64,000 nucleotides of DNA, taken from Prevotella sp. Lineage in GTDB: Bacteria; Bacteroidota; Bacteroidia; Bacteroidales; Bacteroidaceae. The position numbers were made by a program, and so were the translations under genes. The notes under the pieces were generated by a model. That model had not been told where the DNA came from. It saw only the letters and a list, made by a program, of their open reading frames with translations, and did not search any database. Within the stretch, counting starts at the first letter, position 1. The number at the start of each line of letters is the position of its first letter. The DNA is taken from contig JAILHK010000005.1 in the NCBI GenBank assembly GCA_024695815.1, forward strand, positions 85,214 through 149,213, read 5' to 3'. Of this stretch, positions 1 to 9,047 are shown one piece after another.

Positions 1-325
1 TGGCACCAAGGGTGTTAAGACTCTTGCCATCACCGAGAAGACTGGTCGTTTGGTAGCCATCAAGGTGGTGACCGACGAGAATGACCTGATGATCATTAAT
101 AAGAGTGGTATCCTGATTCGTCTGAACGTCAGTGAGGTTCGTGTCATGGGTCGTGCCACACAGGGCGTTCGCCTGATCAATCTTACGAAGAAGAACGACA
201 CCATCGCCAGCGTCTGCAAAGTGCAGAAGTCAGAAGAAGAGGACCTGCTAGAAGAAGACGTAGAAGATGTAGATGCTGAAGAAGTTACGGAGTCGCAGGA
301 GACACCAAACAACGAAAATGAATAA
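1..325 (+). CDS. gyrA: DNA gyrase subunit A, C-terminal end (partial)
   Basis: The 5' part lies outside the window; the reading frame is open from base 2 to the stop at 323-325. It encodes the last beta-propeller blades of the GyrA C-terminal domain, the part that wraps DNA so that gyrase can introduce negative supercoils. Visible marks are the repeat-type motifs GTKGVKTL and GRATQGVRLINL, followed by a very acidic tail (SEEEDLLEEDVEDVDAEE) that is common in Bacteroidota GyrA. ParC shares the fold, but the length and acidity of the tail and the GVR repeat favour GyrA. The next gene starts 21 bp downstream. Confidence 0.88.
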   Translation, partial: GTKGVKTLAITEKTGRLVAIKVVTDENDLMIINKSGILIRLNVSEVRVMGRATQGVRLINLTKKNDTIASVCKVQKSEEEDLLEEDVEDVDAEEVTESQETPNNENE

Positions 326-346
326 ACCGTTTAACTAATAATTATT

Positions 347-1591
347 ATGATGATGAAAAAGTTAATGACGATGGCCCTGATGGCAGCAGCTGCCACCACA
401 GCCTTTGCTCAGGATGCCGTAGTAAAAGAGGCTAAGAAGCTCCTCTCAAGTAAGGACTTTGATGCCGCCATAGCTAAGTTGGCACCAGCTCTCACATCCG
501 ACGAAACCCTTGATAAAGAGGCAGCTTGGAAGTTGCAGTCGGATATCTGCTATGATAAGTATATGGCTATTCAAACCATTGATGCTCAGAACCAGCTGAC
601 CAAACAGAATACCCCCTATGATACTCTCGGTATGTATAAGGCTGCTGTTGGTGCATGGGAGGCTGCCCTGAAGTGCGACGAGCAGGATCAGCTGCCCGAT
701 GCTAAGGGTAAGGTTAAGCTCAAGTATCGTAGCGCTGCGCAGGGACGTTTCAAGAACCACGGCATCGCCTTGGTACAGGCTGGTCAGTTCTTCTATAACC
801 AGAAAGACCTGAACGAGGCTCTGAAGGATTGGGAACTCTATCTGAACATGCGCAATACTGATATCTTCAATGGCGTGAAGGACTTCCCACAGGATCCTTT
901 CTTCTACGACATCGCCTACTATGCAGCATTCCTTTCTTATCAGCAGAAAGACTATGTCAAGGCTGAGCGCTATGCTCGCCTGACAGCGATGGACCCTGCC
1001 AAGGCTGACGAGGCTAAGGAGATTCTGCTCTTCTCACAGAAAGAGAACTGTAAGACCGCTGCCGACACGCTGGCATTCATCAACCACCTGAAAGAGCTGC
1101 ACAAGGCTGAACCCGCCGAGCAGCGCTACTTCAACCTGCTGGTTGAGTTCTATGCAAAGGCTGGCAACGACGAGATGCGCGCTTTCGCTGAAGAGGAGAT
1201 TGCTGCCGATGCTAACAACAAGACGGCTTGGTTCCTGAAGGGTTATGCCGACATGCAAGACGAGAAGTGGGATGCCGCTATCGAGGACTATAAAAAGACC
1301 ATCGAGATCGATCCCAACTATATCGAGGGCAACTTCAACCTGGGTGTTTGCTACAACTCAAAGGCACGTGCTTTGCAGGATGAGCTGGCCGATAAGCGTA
1401 CAGGTACTATCACTGTGGCCAACTTCGAGAAGGTGAAAGAGGTGCTCGCTGTTTCTAAGGGCTATCTAGAGAAGGCACGTGAACTCGATCCTCTTCGCGA
1501 GAAGTGCAATTGGGCTTATCCCCTTTGGCAGGTTTACTATGCCTTGAAGATGGATAAGGAGGCTGCCGAGATGGAAGCTCTGAACAAGTAA
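347..1591 (+). CDS. Secreted tetratricopeptide-repeat protein
   Basis: A 414-residue protein with a Sec signal peptide; cleavage is expected after TTAFA, just before QD at about residue 22, so it is probably periplasmic. The rest is helical, with a clear TPR pair at about residues 294-345 (NKTAWFLKGYADMQDEKW and EIDPNYIEGNFNLGVCYN). Three in-frame ATG codons open the gene (347, 350, 353); the first is used here. It lies 21 bp after gyrA and 20 bp before a second TPR gene, so the three are probably co-transcribed. TPRs bind proteins, but the partner cannot be read from sequence. The pairing of the two TPR proteins suggests paralogues or a complex (inference). Confidence 0.8.
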   Translation: MMMKKLMTMALMAAAATTAFAQDAVVKEAKKLLSSKDFDAAIAKLAPALTSDETLDKEAAWKLQSDICYDKYMAIQTIDAQNQLTKQNTPYDTLGMYKAAVGAWEAALKCDEQDQLPDAKGKVKLKYRSAAQGRFKNHGIALVQAGQFFYNQKDLNEALKDWELYLNMRNTDIFNGVKDFPQDPFFYDIAYYAAFLSYQQKDYVKAERYARLTAMDPAKADEAKEILLFSQKENCKTAADTLAFINHLKELHKAEPAEQRYFNLLVEFYAKAGNDEMRAFAEEEIAADANNKTAWFLKGYADMQDEKWDAAIEDYKKTIEIDPNYIEGNFNLGVCYNSKARALQDELADKRTGTITVANFEKVKEVLAVSKGYLEKARELDPLREKCNWAYPLWQVYYALKMDKEAAEMEALNK

Positions 1592-1611
1592 AAGATTAAG
1601 AAACACACTCA

Positions 1612-2799
1612 ATGACGAAGCAAATCATTTCGACGTTGCTTCTCTTACTATCAATAACACCGTGCCTGATGGCTCAGAAGAAAGAGCTCAGTCAGGCACG
1701 GTCGTATATCAAGAGCGGCAACTTTGACGGAGCAGATCAGTTGATGATGAATCTGCTCAAGGATACGGCAAATAGAACCAACGAGAAGGTCTATCTGACG
1801 TTGTACGACGCAGTGCGCGGAAAATATAATCAGGGTAACGAAAAATTTTATCTGAAGCAGTCTTTGGATACGGCAGCCTTCTTCGGTAATGTAAACCGCA
1901 TGTTTACGCTTCTCGAGACACTCGACAGTGTTGATGCACAACCAGACAAGAAGGGACGTGTGGCACCTTCGTATCGCAAGCGCCATGCTTCGCAGATGGA
2001 TGCACAACGCTCCAACCTCTTCAACGGTGGCGTGTTTCATGTGCGAAAAGGCAATTGGAAAGATGCCTATAAATTCTTCCAGACCTACATCGAATGTAGA
2101 AACCAGCCTCTTTTCACCGGCTACGACTATAATGCCCGCGACAAGAGAATGCCAGAGGCTGCCTACTGGGCTACGTTTAGTGCCTACAAGCAGCACGACC
2201 CTGAATTGACTCTACGCTATCAGAATATGGCCATGCTCGACTCTTCACGTGCGGCATTCACGCTGCAGTATGTGGCCGAGGCTTATCTGTGGCAAAACGA
2301 ACGCAATCTGTATCTTGCCACCTTGCAGGAGGGGTTCCGATGTTTTCCTCAGTTTGCTTATTTCTTTCCTCGTCTGATAGATGAATATACCCGTCTGGGA
2401 CAGCATGAAAAGGCACTGGCTGCTGCAGATAGCGCTATTGCTGTGAACGACAGTAGTCAGCTGTATCTCTTTGCTAAGTCGTCTGCATTGCTGCGTCTTG
2501 AGCGTAACGAGGCATGTATTGAGGTGAGCCAGCGTCTGTTGCAGCTTAACGACAGCCTGCCAGAGGCCTATTTCAATGCGGGCACAGCTCATATGAACAT
2601 AGCCATGTTGGCAAGCGAGGACAATGACAAGAAGACTGCTCGACAGCACTATCAGAGTGCACGCACCTATATGGAGGCTTATCGTAAGATGAGCCCTGAC
2701 GAGAAGAACAAGTGGGCACCTGCCCTTTATCGTATTTATCTCAATTTGAATATGGGACGTCAGTTTGACGAGATTGACGAGCTGTTGAAAAATAATTAA
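1612..2799 (+). CDS. Secreted tetratricopeptide-repeat protein, paralogue of the preceding gene
   Basis: A 395-residue protein beginning with a signal peptide (hydrophobic core LLLLLSITPCLM, cleavage expected at LMA-QK). The body is made of helical repeats; recognisable TPR-like stretches are GQHEKALAAADSAIAVN at about residue 263 and AYFNAGTAHMNIAML at about residue 324. Order and length match the upstream gene, and both share an N-terminal KEAKK/KKELS...YIKSGNFDGADQL-like helix, so a gene duplication is likely. It sits 20 bp behind its paralogue and 12 bp ahead of the epimerase-like gene, consistent with an operon. Function is unknown; a periplasmic scaffold role is the simplest guess. Confidence 0.78.
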   Translation: MTKQIISTLLLLLSITPCLMAQKKELSQARSYIKSGNFDGADQLMMNLLKDTANRTNEKVYLTLYDAVRGKYNQGNEKFYLKQSLDTAAFFGNVNRMFTLLETLDSVDAQPDKKGRVAPSYRKRHASQMDAQRSNLFNGGVFHVRKGNWKDAYKFFQTYIECRNQPLFTGYDYNARDKRMPEAAYWATFSAYKQHDPELTLRYQNMAMLDSSRAAFTLQYVAEAYLWQNERNLYLATLQEGFRCFPQFAYFFPRLIDEYTRLGQHEKALAAADSAIAVNDSSQLYLFAKSSALLRLERNEACIEVSQRLLQLNDSLPEAYFNAGTAHMNIAMLASEDNDKKTARQHYQSARTYMEAYRKMSPDEKNKWAPALYRIYLNLNMGRQFDEIDELLKNN

Positions 2800-2811
2800 C
2801 CTTAAGTAGTT

Positions 2812-3870
2812 ATGAAGAAACAAATCTGCATCGTTGCTGGTGCACGTCCGAATTTTGTAAAGGTGGCACCGCTCATCCGTGCCATAGAGAAGAGTGGGGC
2901 AGCTCACTACCAGCTGATATACACTGGTCGTGAGGATGATTCCACACTTGAACCTACGCTGTTTGAGGATCTGCAGATGCCACGTCCTTCGATCTATCTG
3001 AATGTGGATAGCGTCAAACTGAACGAAATCACAAGTCGTGTGATGGCCGAGTTTGATCAGTATTTGGATCAGCATCATCCTGATGTGGTTATCGTGGTCG
3101 ATGACCTGGCTTCGACGATGGCCGCTGCCATTGTCACCAAAAAGCGTGGCCTGCGACTGGCTCACTTGGTGGCAGGCACTCGCTCGTTCGACATCAACAT
3201 GCCAAAGGAAATCAATCGTCTGGTCATCGATGCGCTGAGCGACTATCTTTTCACTGCTGGCGTGAAGAGTAACAGCGTGGCAACTCGTGAACAGGGTGAT
3301 ACTGGACAGACCTACATGGTTGGTAATATACTGATGGACTCGCTCCGCTATAACCACGACCGTCTGCGCCGTCCGGCTCTGGATGTTAAAGAGGGAGCTT
3401 ACCTGGTGTTTACCTTGAATCGTAAGGCGTTGATGGCAGATAAGGATAATCTGAAGATAATGCTCGACGCACTTGTGCAGTCGGCTGGCGATATGCCTAT
3501 CATAGCCCCTTTGCGCGGTCAGGCTGCCAAGGTTGTGGCATCGGTGTCTAGTCGTATTCAAATCGTCGATTCGCTCCGCTATCTGGAGTTTGGTTGGCTC
3601 ACGGCGCATGCCCGTGGTATTATCACTGACAGTGGTAATGTATCGGAAGAGGCTACCTTCAACGGCATACCATGTATCACGTTGAATAGTTATACTGAGC
3701 ACCAGGAAACTGTGAGCGTAGGCTCTAACGTGTTGGTGGGCGAGGACGCTGCCAGATTACAGCAGGAGGTCTGCAAAATGGTGGCTGGCAATTGGAAGAA
3801 ATGTGCATTGCCCGAGCGTTGGGATGGACGTACGGCCGAGCGCATCGTCAGAATCTTGACTGAAGCATAG
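2812..3870 (+). CDS. Divergent UDP-N-acetylglucosamine 2-epimerase homologue, catalytic residues altered
   Basis: A 352-residue protein with the two-domain GT-B-like fold of non-hydrolysing UDP-GlcNAc 2-epimerases (WecB/MnaA family). Family landmarks are GARPNFVK (residues 10-16), VVDDLAST (about 96), PKEINR (131-136) and the C-terminal UDP-binding DSGNVSEE (about 271). Several expected residues are changed: HVEAGLR is read as HLVAGTR, so the Glu equivalent to E. coli Glu117 is Val120, and the TGHRRE motif is TLNRKA, so His213 is Asn203. The Asp95 and Glu131 equivalents (Asp98, Glu133) remain. It may be a non-epimerising sugar-nucleotide protein or have altered chemistry. It follows the two TPR genes and ends at a strong terminator. 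Confidence 0.72.
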   Translation: MKKQICIVAGARPNFVKVAPLIRAIEKSGAAHYQLIYTGREDDSTLEPTLFEDLQMPRPSIYLNVDSVKLNEITSRVMAEFDQYLDQHHPDVVIVVDDLASTMAAAIVTKKRGLRLAHLVAGTRSFDINMPKEINRLVIDALSDYLFTAGVKSNSVATREQGDTGQTYMVGNILMDSLRYNHDRLRRPALDVKEGAYLVFTLNRKALMADKDNLKIMLDALVQSAGDMPIIAPLRGQAAKVVASVSSRIQIVDSLRYLEFGWLTAHARGIITDSGNVSEEATFNGIPCITLNSYTEHQETVSVGSNVLVGEDAARLQQEVCKMVAGNWKKCALPERWDGRTAERIVRILTEA

Positions 3871-3897
3871 CGCGACTGATATACCATACAGAGAGTT

Positions 3898-3940
3898 CCC
3901 CCAGACATTCTGAAAATGATAGTCTGGGGGATTCCTTTTT
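3898..3940 (+). terminator. Rho-independent terminator after the epimerase-like gene
   Basis: A perfect 9-bp stem, CCCCCAGAC (3898-3906) with GTCTGGGGG (3922-3930), has a 15-base loop and is followed by ATTCCTTTTT. It lies 27 bp after the stop codon and separates the gyrA-TPR-epimerase run from feoAB. Confidence 0.85.
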
Positions 3941-4040
3941 CCCCCTGTTTTTGTTTGACACAACACTTTTCCAACTACCCATTTTTAGGTATCGAAGGAT
4001 GAAACTCGAATTTATGTAAACGTCTTTGGGAAAATAATTG

Positions 4041-4048
4041 TACCTTTG
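4041..4048 (+). promoter_or_regulatory. Bacteroidota -7 promoter element for feoAB
   Basis: TACCTTTG matches the TAnnTTTG -7 element and lies 22 bp before the feoAB ATG, giving a short leader. No good TTTG -33 element stands at the expected 19-20 bp spacing. Confidence 0.6.
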
Positions 4049-4070
4049 CAAATTGAAAGAAAATAGAACA

Positions 4071-6395
4071 ATGAGATTATCAGAACTGAATACTGGCGAA
4101 AAGGGCGTCATCGTTAAAGTGTTAGGACACGGTGGTTTCCGCAAGCGTATCATAGAGATGGGGTTTGTAAAAGACAAGACCGTTGAGGTGCTTCTTAACG
4201 CACCGCTGCAAGACCCTGTGAAATATAAGGTGATGGGTTACGAAGTAAGTCTGCGCCGCCAAGAAGCTGAACAGATTGAAGTGGTTCAAGACCAGATGCC
4301 ACCCGCTGTGGTCAGTTCTGTTAGCGAGGGGCAGCAGAGTGTCAGTGAGGAACGACGTGAAGTGCATCGTGAGGCCCTACGCAAACGTCGTCATCTGAAT
4401 GTGGCGTTGGTAGGCAACCCTAACTGTGGTAAAACCTCTTTGTTCAACTATGCAAGTGGTGCTCATGCCCATGTGGGTAACTATAGCGGCGTCACCGTCG
4501 ATGCTACCGTTGCCAAGGCCGAGATGTATGGTTACGAGTTTGAACTCACCGACCTGCCAGGTACCTATTCTCTTTCATGCTATTCGCCTGAAGAGCTGTA
4601 CGTCAGAAACCATCTGGCAGACGTCATGCCGGATGTTGTTATCAATGTGATAGACGCTTCCAATCTGGAGCGCAACCTCTATCTCACCACCCAATTGGTT
4701 GATATGAATGTGCCCATGGTAGGCGCTCTTAATATGTACGATGAGTTCGAACGACGTGGCGATAGCTTAGATCTCGACACACTCTCTCATCTCTTTGGCG
4801 TGCCTATGATTCCAACTTCCTTTAAGACTGGGATGGGCGTCAAGGAACTCTTCAAAGCTGTCATTCAAGTGTATGAAGGTAATTTGGGGCCGTCTCGCCA
4901 TATTCATATCAATTATGGTCATGAACTAGAAAATGGTATTAGCGATATCCAGGCCTATCTAAAAGCCGACGAACATATCCGTCAGCGCTATTCCACACGC
5001 TATCTGGCCATTAAATTACTTGAACACGATAGTGATGTGCTGCAGTATGTGGGTAATCATCTGGAGGGCGAGAGTAAGAACACACAACGCCGTCTGTTGT
5101 TGGCAGCACGCGACAAGGCTGATACACGTATCAAGGAAGAGACAGGTACTGATGCGGAAACGGCTATTATGGATGCTAAGTATGGTTTCATCAATGGCGC
5201 CCTTACTGAGTCTAAATTCCGTACAGGCGAGAAAGAAGACACCTATCGCACTACGCATCTGATAGACCGCGTGATGTCGAACCGCTTCTTGGGTTTTCCC
5301 ATCTTCTTCTTCATTCTGTTTGTGATGTTCCAAACCACCTTTGTGTTGGGACAGTATCCTATGGATTGGATTGACCAAATGGTAGAGTGGACAGGAAATT
5401 GGGTGGGGCAGACCATGAGTGAAGGTCCGTTACAATCTATGCTGGTTGATGGCGTTATTGGCGGTGTAGGAGCCGTCATCGTTTTCCTACCACAGATATT
5501 GATTCTCTATTTCTTCATCTCGCTGATGGAAGATTCTGGCTATATGGCACGCGCTGCTTTCATCATGGACCGTCTGATGCACGTTATGGGACTACACGGC
5601 AAGTCGTTCATTCCCCTCATCATGGGCTTCGGATGTAATGTGCCAGCCATGATGGCTACCCGCACCATCGAGAGCCGTCGCTCGCGCATTATCACCATGA
5701 TGATAATTCCACTGATGTCATGCTCGGCACGTTTGCCTATCTATATCATGATTGTTGGAACTTTCTTCACCGTGGAGTATCAGTCGTGGACCATGCTCAG
5801 CCTCTATGCCATCGGTATCCTGATAGCTGTGGTGATGAGCAAGTTGTTCTCGCGCTTTCTTGTTAAGGGCGAGGATACCCCGTTCGTGATGGAACTGCCT
5901 CCATATCGTTGGCCTACAGCCAAGGCCATCGGACGCCATACGTGGGAAAAGGGGAAAGAATACCTGAAAAAGATGGGTGGTATCATTCTGGTTGCTTCTA
6001 TCATCGTATGGGCATTAGGCTATTTCGGACCTCTTGGCGTGGCTACAGACATGACTCACAGCTTTATAGGTACGCTGGGACGTTTCATTGCTCCCGTCTT
6101 CTATCTGCAAGGCTTCAACTGGCAAATGGATGTGTCGCTGCTAGCAGGCGTTGGCGCTAAGGAAATCGTGGCATCGACCATTGGTATCTTGGGCGGACTT
6201 GACACGGTTACACCTCTTGCAGCATACAGCTATCTGCTCTTTGTGCTCATCTACTTCCCCTGTATAGCCACTGTCGTTGCAGTCAAACATGAAACTGGGT
6301 CGTGGCGATGGGCTGGTTTCATGGCTCTTTACACAACGATATTGGCCTGGGGCGTTTCTATGCTGGTATATCAGATAGGTCTCCTCTTCGTTTGA
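4071..6395 (+). CDS. feoB: Ferrous iron transporter, FeoA-FeoB fusion
   Basis: Imports Fe2+ across the inner membrane. This 774-residue protein starts with a FeoA-like SH3 domain (residues 1-70, GEKGVIVKVLGHGGFRKRI). The FeoB G domain follows, with G1 GNPNCGKTS at about residue 115, G3 DLPGTYSL and G4 NMYD. After a helical GDI-like spacer comes the membrane part from about residue 390, with both Gate regions; the first contains the hallmark SGYMARAAFIMDR and the GFGCNVPA cysteine motif. ATG at 4071 is chosen over an in-frame TTG at 4038 because the TTG lies upstream of the predicted transcription start. It stands alone between a terminator and pfp. FeoA-FeoB fusions are usual in this phylum. 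Confidence 0.96.
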   Translation: MRLSELNTGEKGVIVKVLGHGGFRKRIIEMGFVKDKTVEVLLNAPLQDPVKYKVMGYEVSLRRQEAEQIEVVQDQMPPAVVSSVSEGQQSVSEERREVHREALRKRRHLNVALVGNPNCGKTSLFNYASGAHAHVGNYSGVTVDATVAKAEMYGYEFELTDLPGTYSLSCYSPEELYVRNHLADVMPDVVINVIDASNLERNLYLTTQLVDMNVPMVGALNMYDEFERRGDSLDLDTLSHLFGVPMIPTSFKTGMGVKELFKAVIQVYEGNLGPSRHIHINYGHELENGISDIQAYLKADEHIRQRYSTRYLAIKLLEHDSDVLQYVGNHLEGESKNTQRRLLLAARDKADTRIKEETGTDAETAIMDAKYGFINGALTESKFRTGEKEDTYRTTHLIDRVMSNRFLGFPIFFFILFVMFQTTFVLGQYPMDWIDQMVEWTGNWVGQTMSEGPLQSMLVDGVIGGVGAVIVFLPQILILYFFISLMEDSGYMARAAFIMDRLMHVMGLHGKSFIPLIMGFGCNVPAMMATRTIESRRSRIITMMIIPLMSCSARLPIYIMIVGTFFTVEYQSWTMLSLYAIGILIAVVMSKLFSRFLVKGEDTPFVMELPPYRWPTAKAIGRHTWEKGKEYLKKMGGIILVASIIVWALGYFGPLGVATDMTHSFIGTLGRFIAPVFYLQGFNWQMDVSLLAGVGAKEIVASTIGILGGLDTVTPLAAYSYLLFVLIYFPCIATVVAVKHETGSWRWAGFMALYTTILAWGVSMLVYQIGLLFV

Positions 6396-6411
6396 AAAAG
6401 AATACAAAAAA

Positions 6412-6423
6412 ATGCACGTGCAT
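6412..6423. promoter_or_regulatory. 12-bp palindrome ahead of the pfp promoter
   Basis: ATGCACGTGCAT is a perfect 12-bp palindrome whose end lies 24 bp upstream of the -7 element at 6448. That places it just upstream of the expected -33 position, typical for a dimeric regulator's operator. No regulator is known for it; the site is called from symmetry and position only. Confidence 0.35.
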
Positions 6424-6447
6424 GATAGTTTTCTCACTGAAATTGAT

Positions 6448-6455
6448 TACCTTTG
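6448..6455 (+). promoter_or_regulatory. Bacteroidota -7 promoter element for pfp
   Basis: TACCTTTG lies 55 bp before the pfp start codon. The -33 element is not recognisable, which would fit an activator-dependent promoter using the palindrome immediately upstream (inference). Confidence 0.55.
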
Positions 6456-6510
6456 CAGTCGAATTTTAATAGAACATTTTATTCATTAAAGTATAAGTAA
6501 GAAAAAGATT

Positions 6511-8148
6511 ATGGAAAAAAGTGCATTGCAGATTGCAAGAGCTGCTTACCAACCTAAACTGCCCCTCGGACTTCAGGGCGCAGTAAAGGTGCAGGAGGGC
6601 GCTCCCACTCAGAGTGTTGACAATCAGGAAGAGATTAAGGCTCTCTTCCCCAATACCTATGGCATGCCTCTCGTAGAGTTCGTTCCTGGTCAGGAGACTG
6701 CTCACGAGAAAATGAACGTTGGTATCATCCTTAGTGGTGGTCAGGCTCCTGGTGGTCACAACGTGATTACAGGTCTCTTTGATGCTGTTAAGAAGTTGAA
6801 CCCTGAGAACCGCCTGTTTGGTTTTATCTTGGGTCCTGGCGGTCTTGTTGACCACAACTACATGGAGCTCACAGCAGACATCATCGATGAGTATCGCAAC
6901 ACTGGCGGTTTCGACATGATCGGTTCTGGTCGTACCAAGCTTGAGAAGGTAGATCAGTTCGAGAAGGGTCTCGAGATTATCCGTGAACTGGGTATCAAGG
7001 CTATCGTTATCATCGGTGGTGATGACTCTAACACCAACGCTTGTGTATTGGCAGAATACTATGCTGCAAAGAACTATGGCGTACAGGTAATCGGCTGTCC
7101 TAAGACCATTGATGGCGACTTGAAGAACGATCAGATTGAAACTTCATTCGGTTTCGATACTGCATGTAAGACATACTCTGAACTCATTGGTAACATTGAG
7201 CGCGACTGTAACTCTGCACGCAAATACTGGCACTTCATCAAGGTGATGGGTCGTTCGGCTTCTCACATCGCATTGGAGTGCGCCTTGCAGACTCAGCCTA
7301 ACATCTGCCTCGTTTCTGAGGAAGTAGAGGCTAAGCAGATGAGCCTTGACGATGTTGTAAGCTATATCGCCGAGACTGTTGCCGCTCGTGCTAAGGACGG
7401 TAACAACTTTGGTACTGTTATCATCCCTGAGGGTCTGATAGAGTTCATCCCTGCCATTAAGAAGCTGATTGCTCAGCTCAACGATGTATTGGCTCTGCCT
7501 GAGGCAAAGAACATCAGCCGCGACGAGCAGGTTGACTTCGCTAAGAGTCACCTGACTGCTGAGAATCTTGCTGTGTTCAACAGTCTGCCTGAGGGCGTAG
7601 CTCGTCAGCTGGCTCTCGATCGCGACCCTCACGGAAACGTACAGGTTTCTCTCATCGAAACAGAAAAACTGCTCTCTGAGATGGTTGCCAAGAAACTCGA
7701 TGCTATGAAGGCTGAGGGTAAGTATGTAGGCAAGTTCTCTGCACAGCACCACTTCTTTGGTTATGAGGGCCGCTGTGCAGCTCCTTCTAACTTCGACGCT
7801 GACTACTGCTATGCTCTGGGTACTAGCGCAGCTCAGTTGATTGCAGCTGGTAAGACTGGTTACATGGCTATCGTTAAGAACACTACTGCACCTGCTGCTG
7901 AATGGAAAGCTGGTGGTGTGCCCATCACTATGATGATGAACATGGAGCGTCGTAACGGTGAAATGAAGCCCGTTATCCGCAAAGCTCTCGTAGAACTTGA
8001 CGGCAAACCCTTCAAGACTTTCGCAGCCAACCGTGAAAAGTGGGCTCGTGAGACATCTTATATCTATCCTGGTCCAATTCAGTACTGGGGTCCCACTGAG
8101 GTTTGCGACCAGCCTACACGTACTCTGGCTTTGGAGCAGAGCAAGTAA
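6511..8148 (+). CDS. pfp: Diphosphate-fructose-6-phosphate 1-phosphotransferase
   Basis: Catalyses the reversible PPi-dependent phosphorylation of fructose 6-phosphate to fructose 1,6-bisphosphate in the cytoplasm, replacing or supplementing ATP-PFK in glycolysis. It has 545 residues, the size of the long (plant-beta/Bacteroidota) PPi-PFK clade. GGDDS at about residue 169 has the second Asp that blocks ATP binding and marks PPi use; [10 protein letters not shown] at about 197 carries the Lys that contacts PPi and the catalytic Asp. The [11 protein letters not shown] loop near residue 75 binds phosphate. The GH25 gene begins on the base immediately after the stop, so the two are co-transcribed. 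Confidence 0.95.
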   Translation: MEKSALQIARAAYQPKLPLGLQGAVKVQEGAPTQSVDNQEEIKALFPNTYGMPLVEFVPGQETAHEKMNVGIILSGGQAPGGHNVITGLFDAVKKLNPENRLFGFILGPGGLVDHNYMELTADIIDEYRNTGGFDMIGSGRTKLEKVDQFEKGLEIIRELGIKAIVIIGGDDSNTNACVLAEYYAAKNYGVQVIGCPKTIDGDLKNDQIETSFGFDTACKTYSELIGNIERDCNSARKYWHFIKVMGRSASHIALECALQTQPNICLVSEEVEAKQMSLDDVVSYIAETVAARAKDGNNFGTVIIPEGLIEFIPAIKKLIAQLNDVLALPEAKNISRDEQVDFAKSHLTAENLAVFNSLPEGVARQLALDRDPHGNVQVSLIETEKLLSEMVAKKLDAMKAEGKYVGKFSAQHHFFGYEGRCAAPSNFDADYCYALGTSAAQLIAAGKTGYMAIVKNTTAPAAEWKAGGVPITMMMNMERRNGEMKPVIRKALVELDGKPFKTFAANREKWARETSYIYPGPIQYWGPTEVCDQPTRTLALEQSK

Positions 8149-9027
8149 ATGCCTGCAAAAAAGAGATCAAAGTATAACCACAAACGCAGCAAGACGAGGA
8201 GACGTCAAGGTTTCTTTGCCTTGCTGCGTCATCGTTTACCAGGATGGACGTGGTTGCTCGGAGGTATTGCCATGATGGGCCTTTATATCTGGGGCTTCTG
8301 GTATTTCTTCGTGTCACCCTACGGCATCCGTTGGAAGGCCATATATGGTGAGATTGACTATCCTGCAGGCTATAATATTCATGGCATCGATGTGAGTCAT
8401 TATCAGGGTACCATAGACTGGGAGCTACTACGCAACCGTGGCACTATTGATGAATGCCCCATCCGTTTTGTCATGATCAAGGCCACAGAGGGAACAGACC
8501 GCTTGGATGCTAAGTTCAAACGCAATTTCTCGAAGGCGCATGAGTATGGCTTTACCCGTGGAGCCTATCATTTTTACAGTATGCACTCTGATGCGGCTGC
8601 CCAGGCGCGCTTCTTTATCAAGAATGTGGACTTGAAAAAGGGTGATTTACCTCCTGTGCTTGATGTGGAACATAAGCCTCAGAACAAAAGTAAACAGCAA
8701 TTTAAGCAGGATGTGCTCTGCTGGCTGCGCATCGTAGAGAAACACTATGGTGTTAAGCCTATACTTTATACGTACTATCGCTTCAAGCAGGATTACTTGA
8801 ACGACACCATCTTCAATCAGTATCCCTATTGGATAGCTCATTACTATGTGGATAGCGTCAGTTACAAAGGACCGTGGAAGTTCTGGCAGCATACAGATAT
8901 GGGACAATTGCCCGGCATTAAGGGAAAGGTGGACCTGAATATTTATAACGGCTCTTATTATGAACTGCGTCAGCTCACCATTGGTAGTCAGGAGACAATC
9001 GGTGTCGATGCTTATAAGGATGAATAA
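8149..9027 (+). CDS. Membrane-anchored GH25 lysozyme-family muramidase
   Basis: A 292-residue protein with a basic N-terminus, one transmembrane helix (about residues 33-55) and a GH25 barrel facing the periplasm. GH25 enzymes cleave the beta-1,4 link between MurNAc and GlcNAc in peptidoglycan. The family's first strand motif GIDVSHYQG lies at about residues 78-86, MIKATEG at about 107, and the acid pair LDVEH at about 170-174. The C-terminal WQHTD and VDLNIYNG motifs complete the barrel. The ATG at 8149 directly abuts the pfp stop. A housekeeping role in wall turnover is more likely than defence, given the chromosomal setting. Confidence 0.9.
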   Translation: MPAKKRSKYNHKRSKTRRRQGFFALLRHRLPGWTWLLGGIAMMGLYIWGFWYFFVSPYGIRWKAIYGEIDYPAGYNIHGIDVSHYQGTIDWELLRNRGTIDECPIRFVMIKATEGTDRLDAKFKRNFSKAHEYGFTRGAYHFYSMHSDAAAQARFFIKNVDLKKGDLPPVLDVEHKPQNKSKQQFKQDVLCWLRIVEKHYGVKPILYTYYRFKQDYLNDTIFNQYPYWIAHYYVDSVSYKGPWKFWQHTDMGQLPGIKGKVDLNIYNGSYYELRQLTIGSQETIGVDAYKDE

Positions 9028-9047
9028 ACTCTAATTGTAGAAGGTAT

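Noticed and set aside
2245..3702. Long minus-strand frame of 485 codons
   Set aside because: It lies antisense to the second TPR gene and the epimerase-like gene, both of which have clear motifs; its own translation resembles no protein and lacks normal composition.
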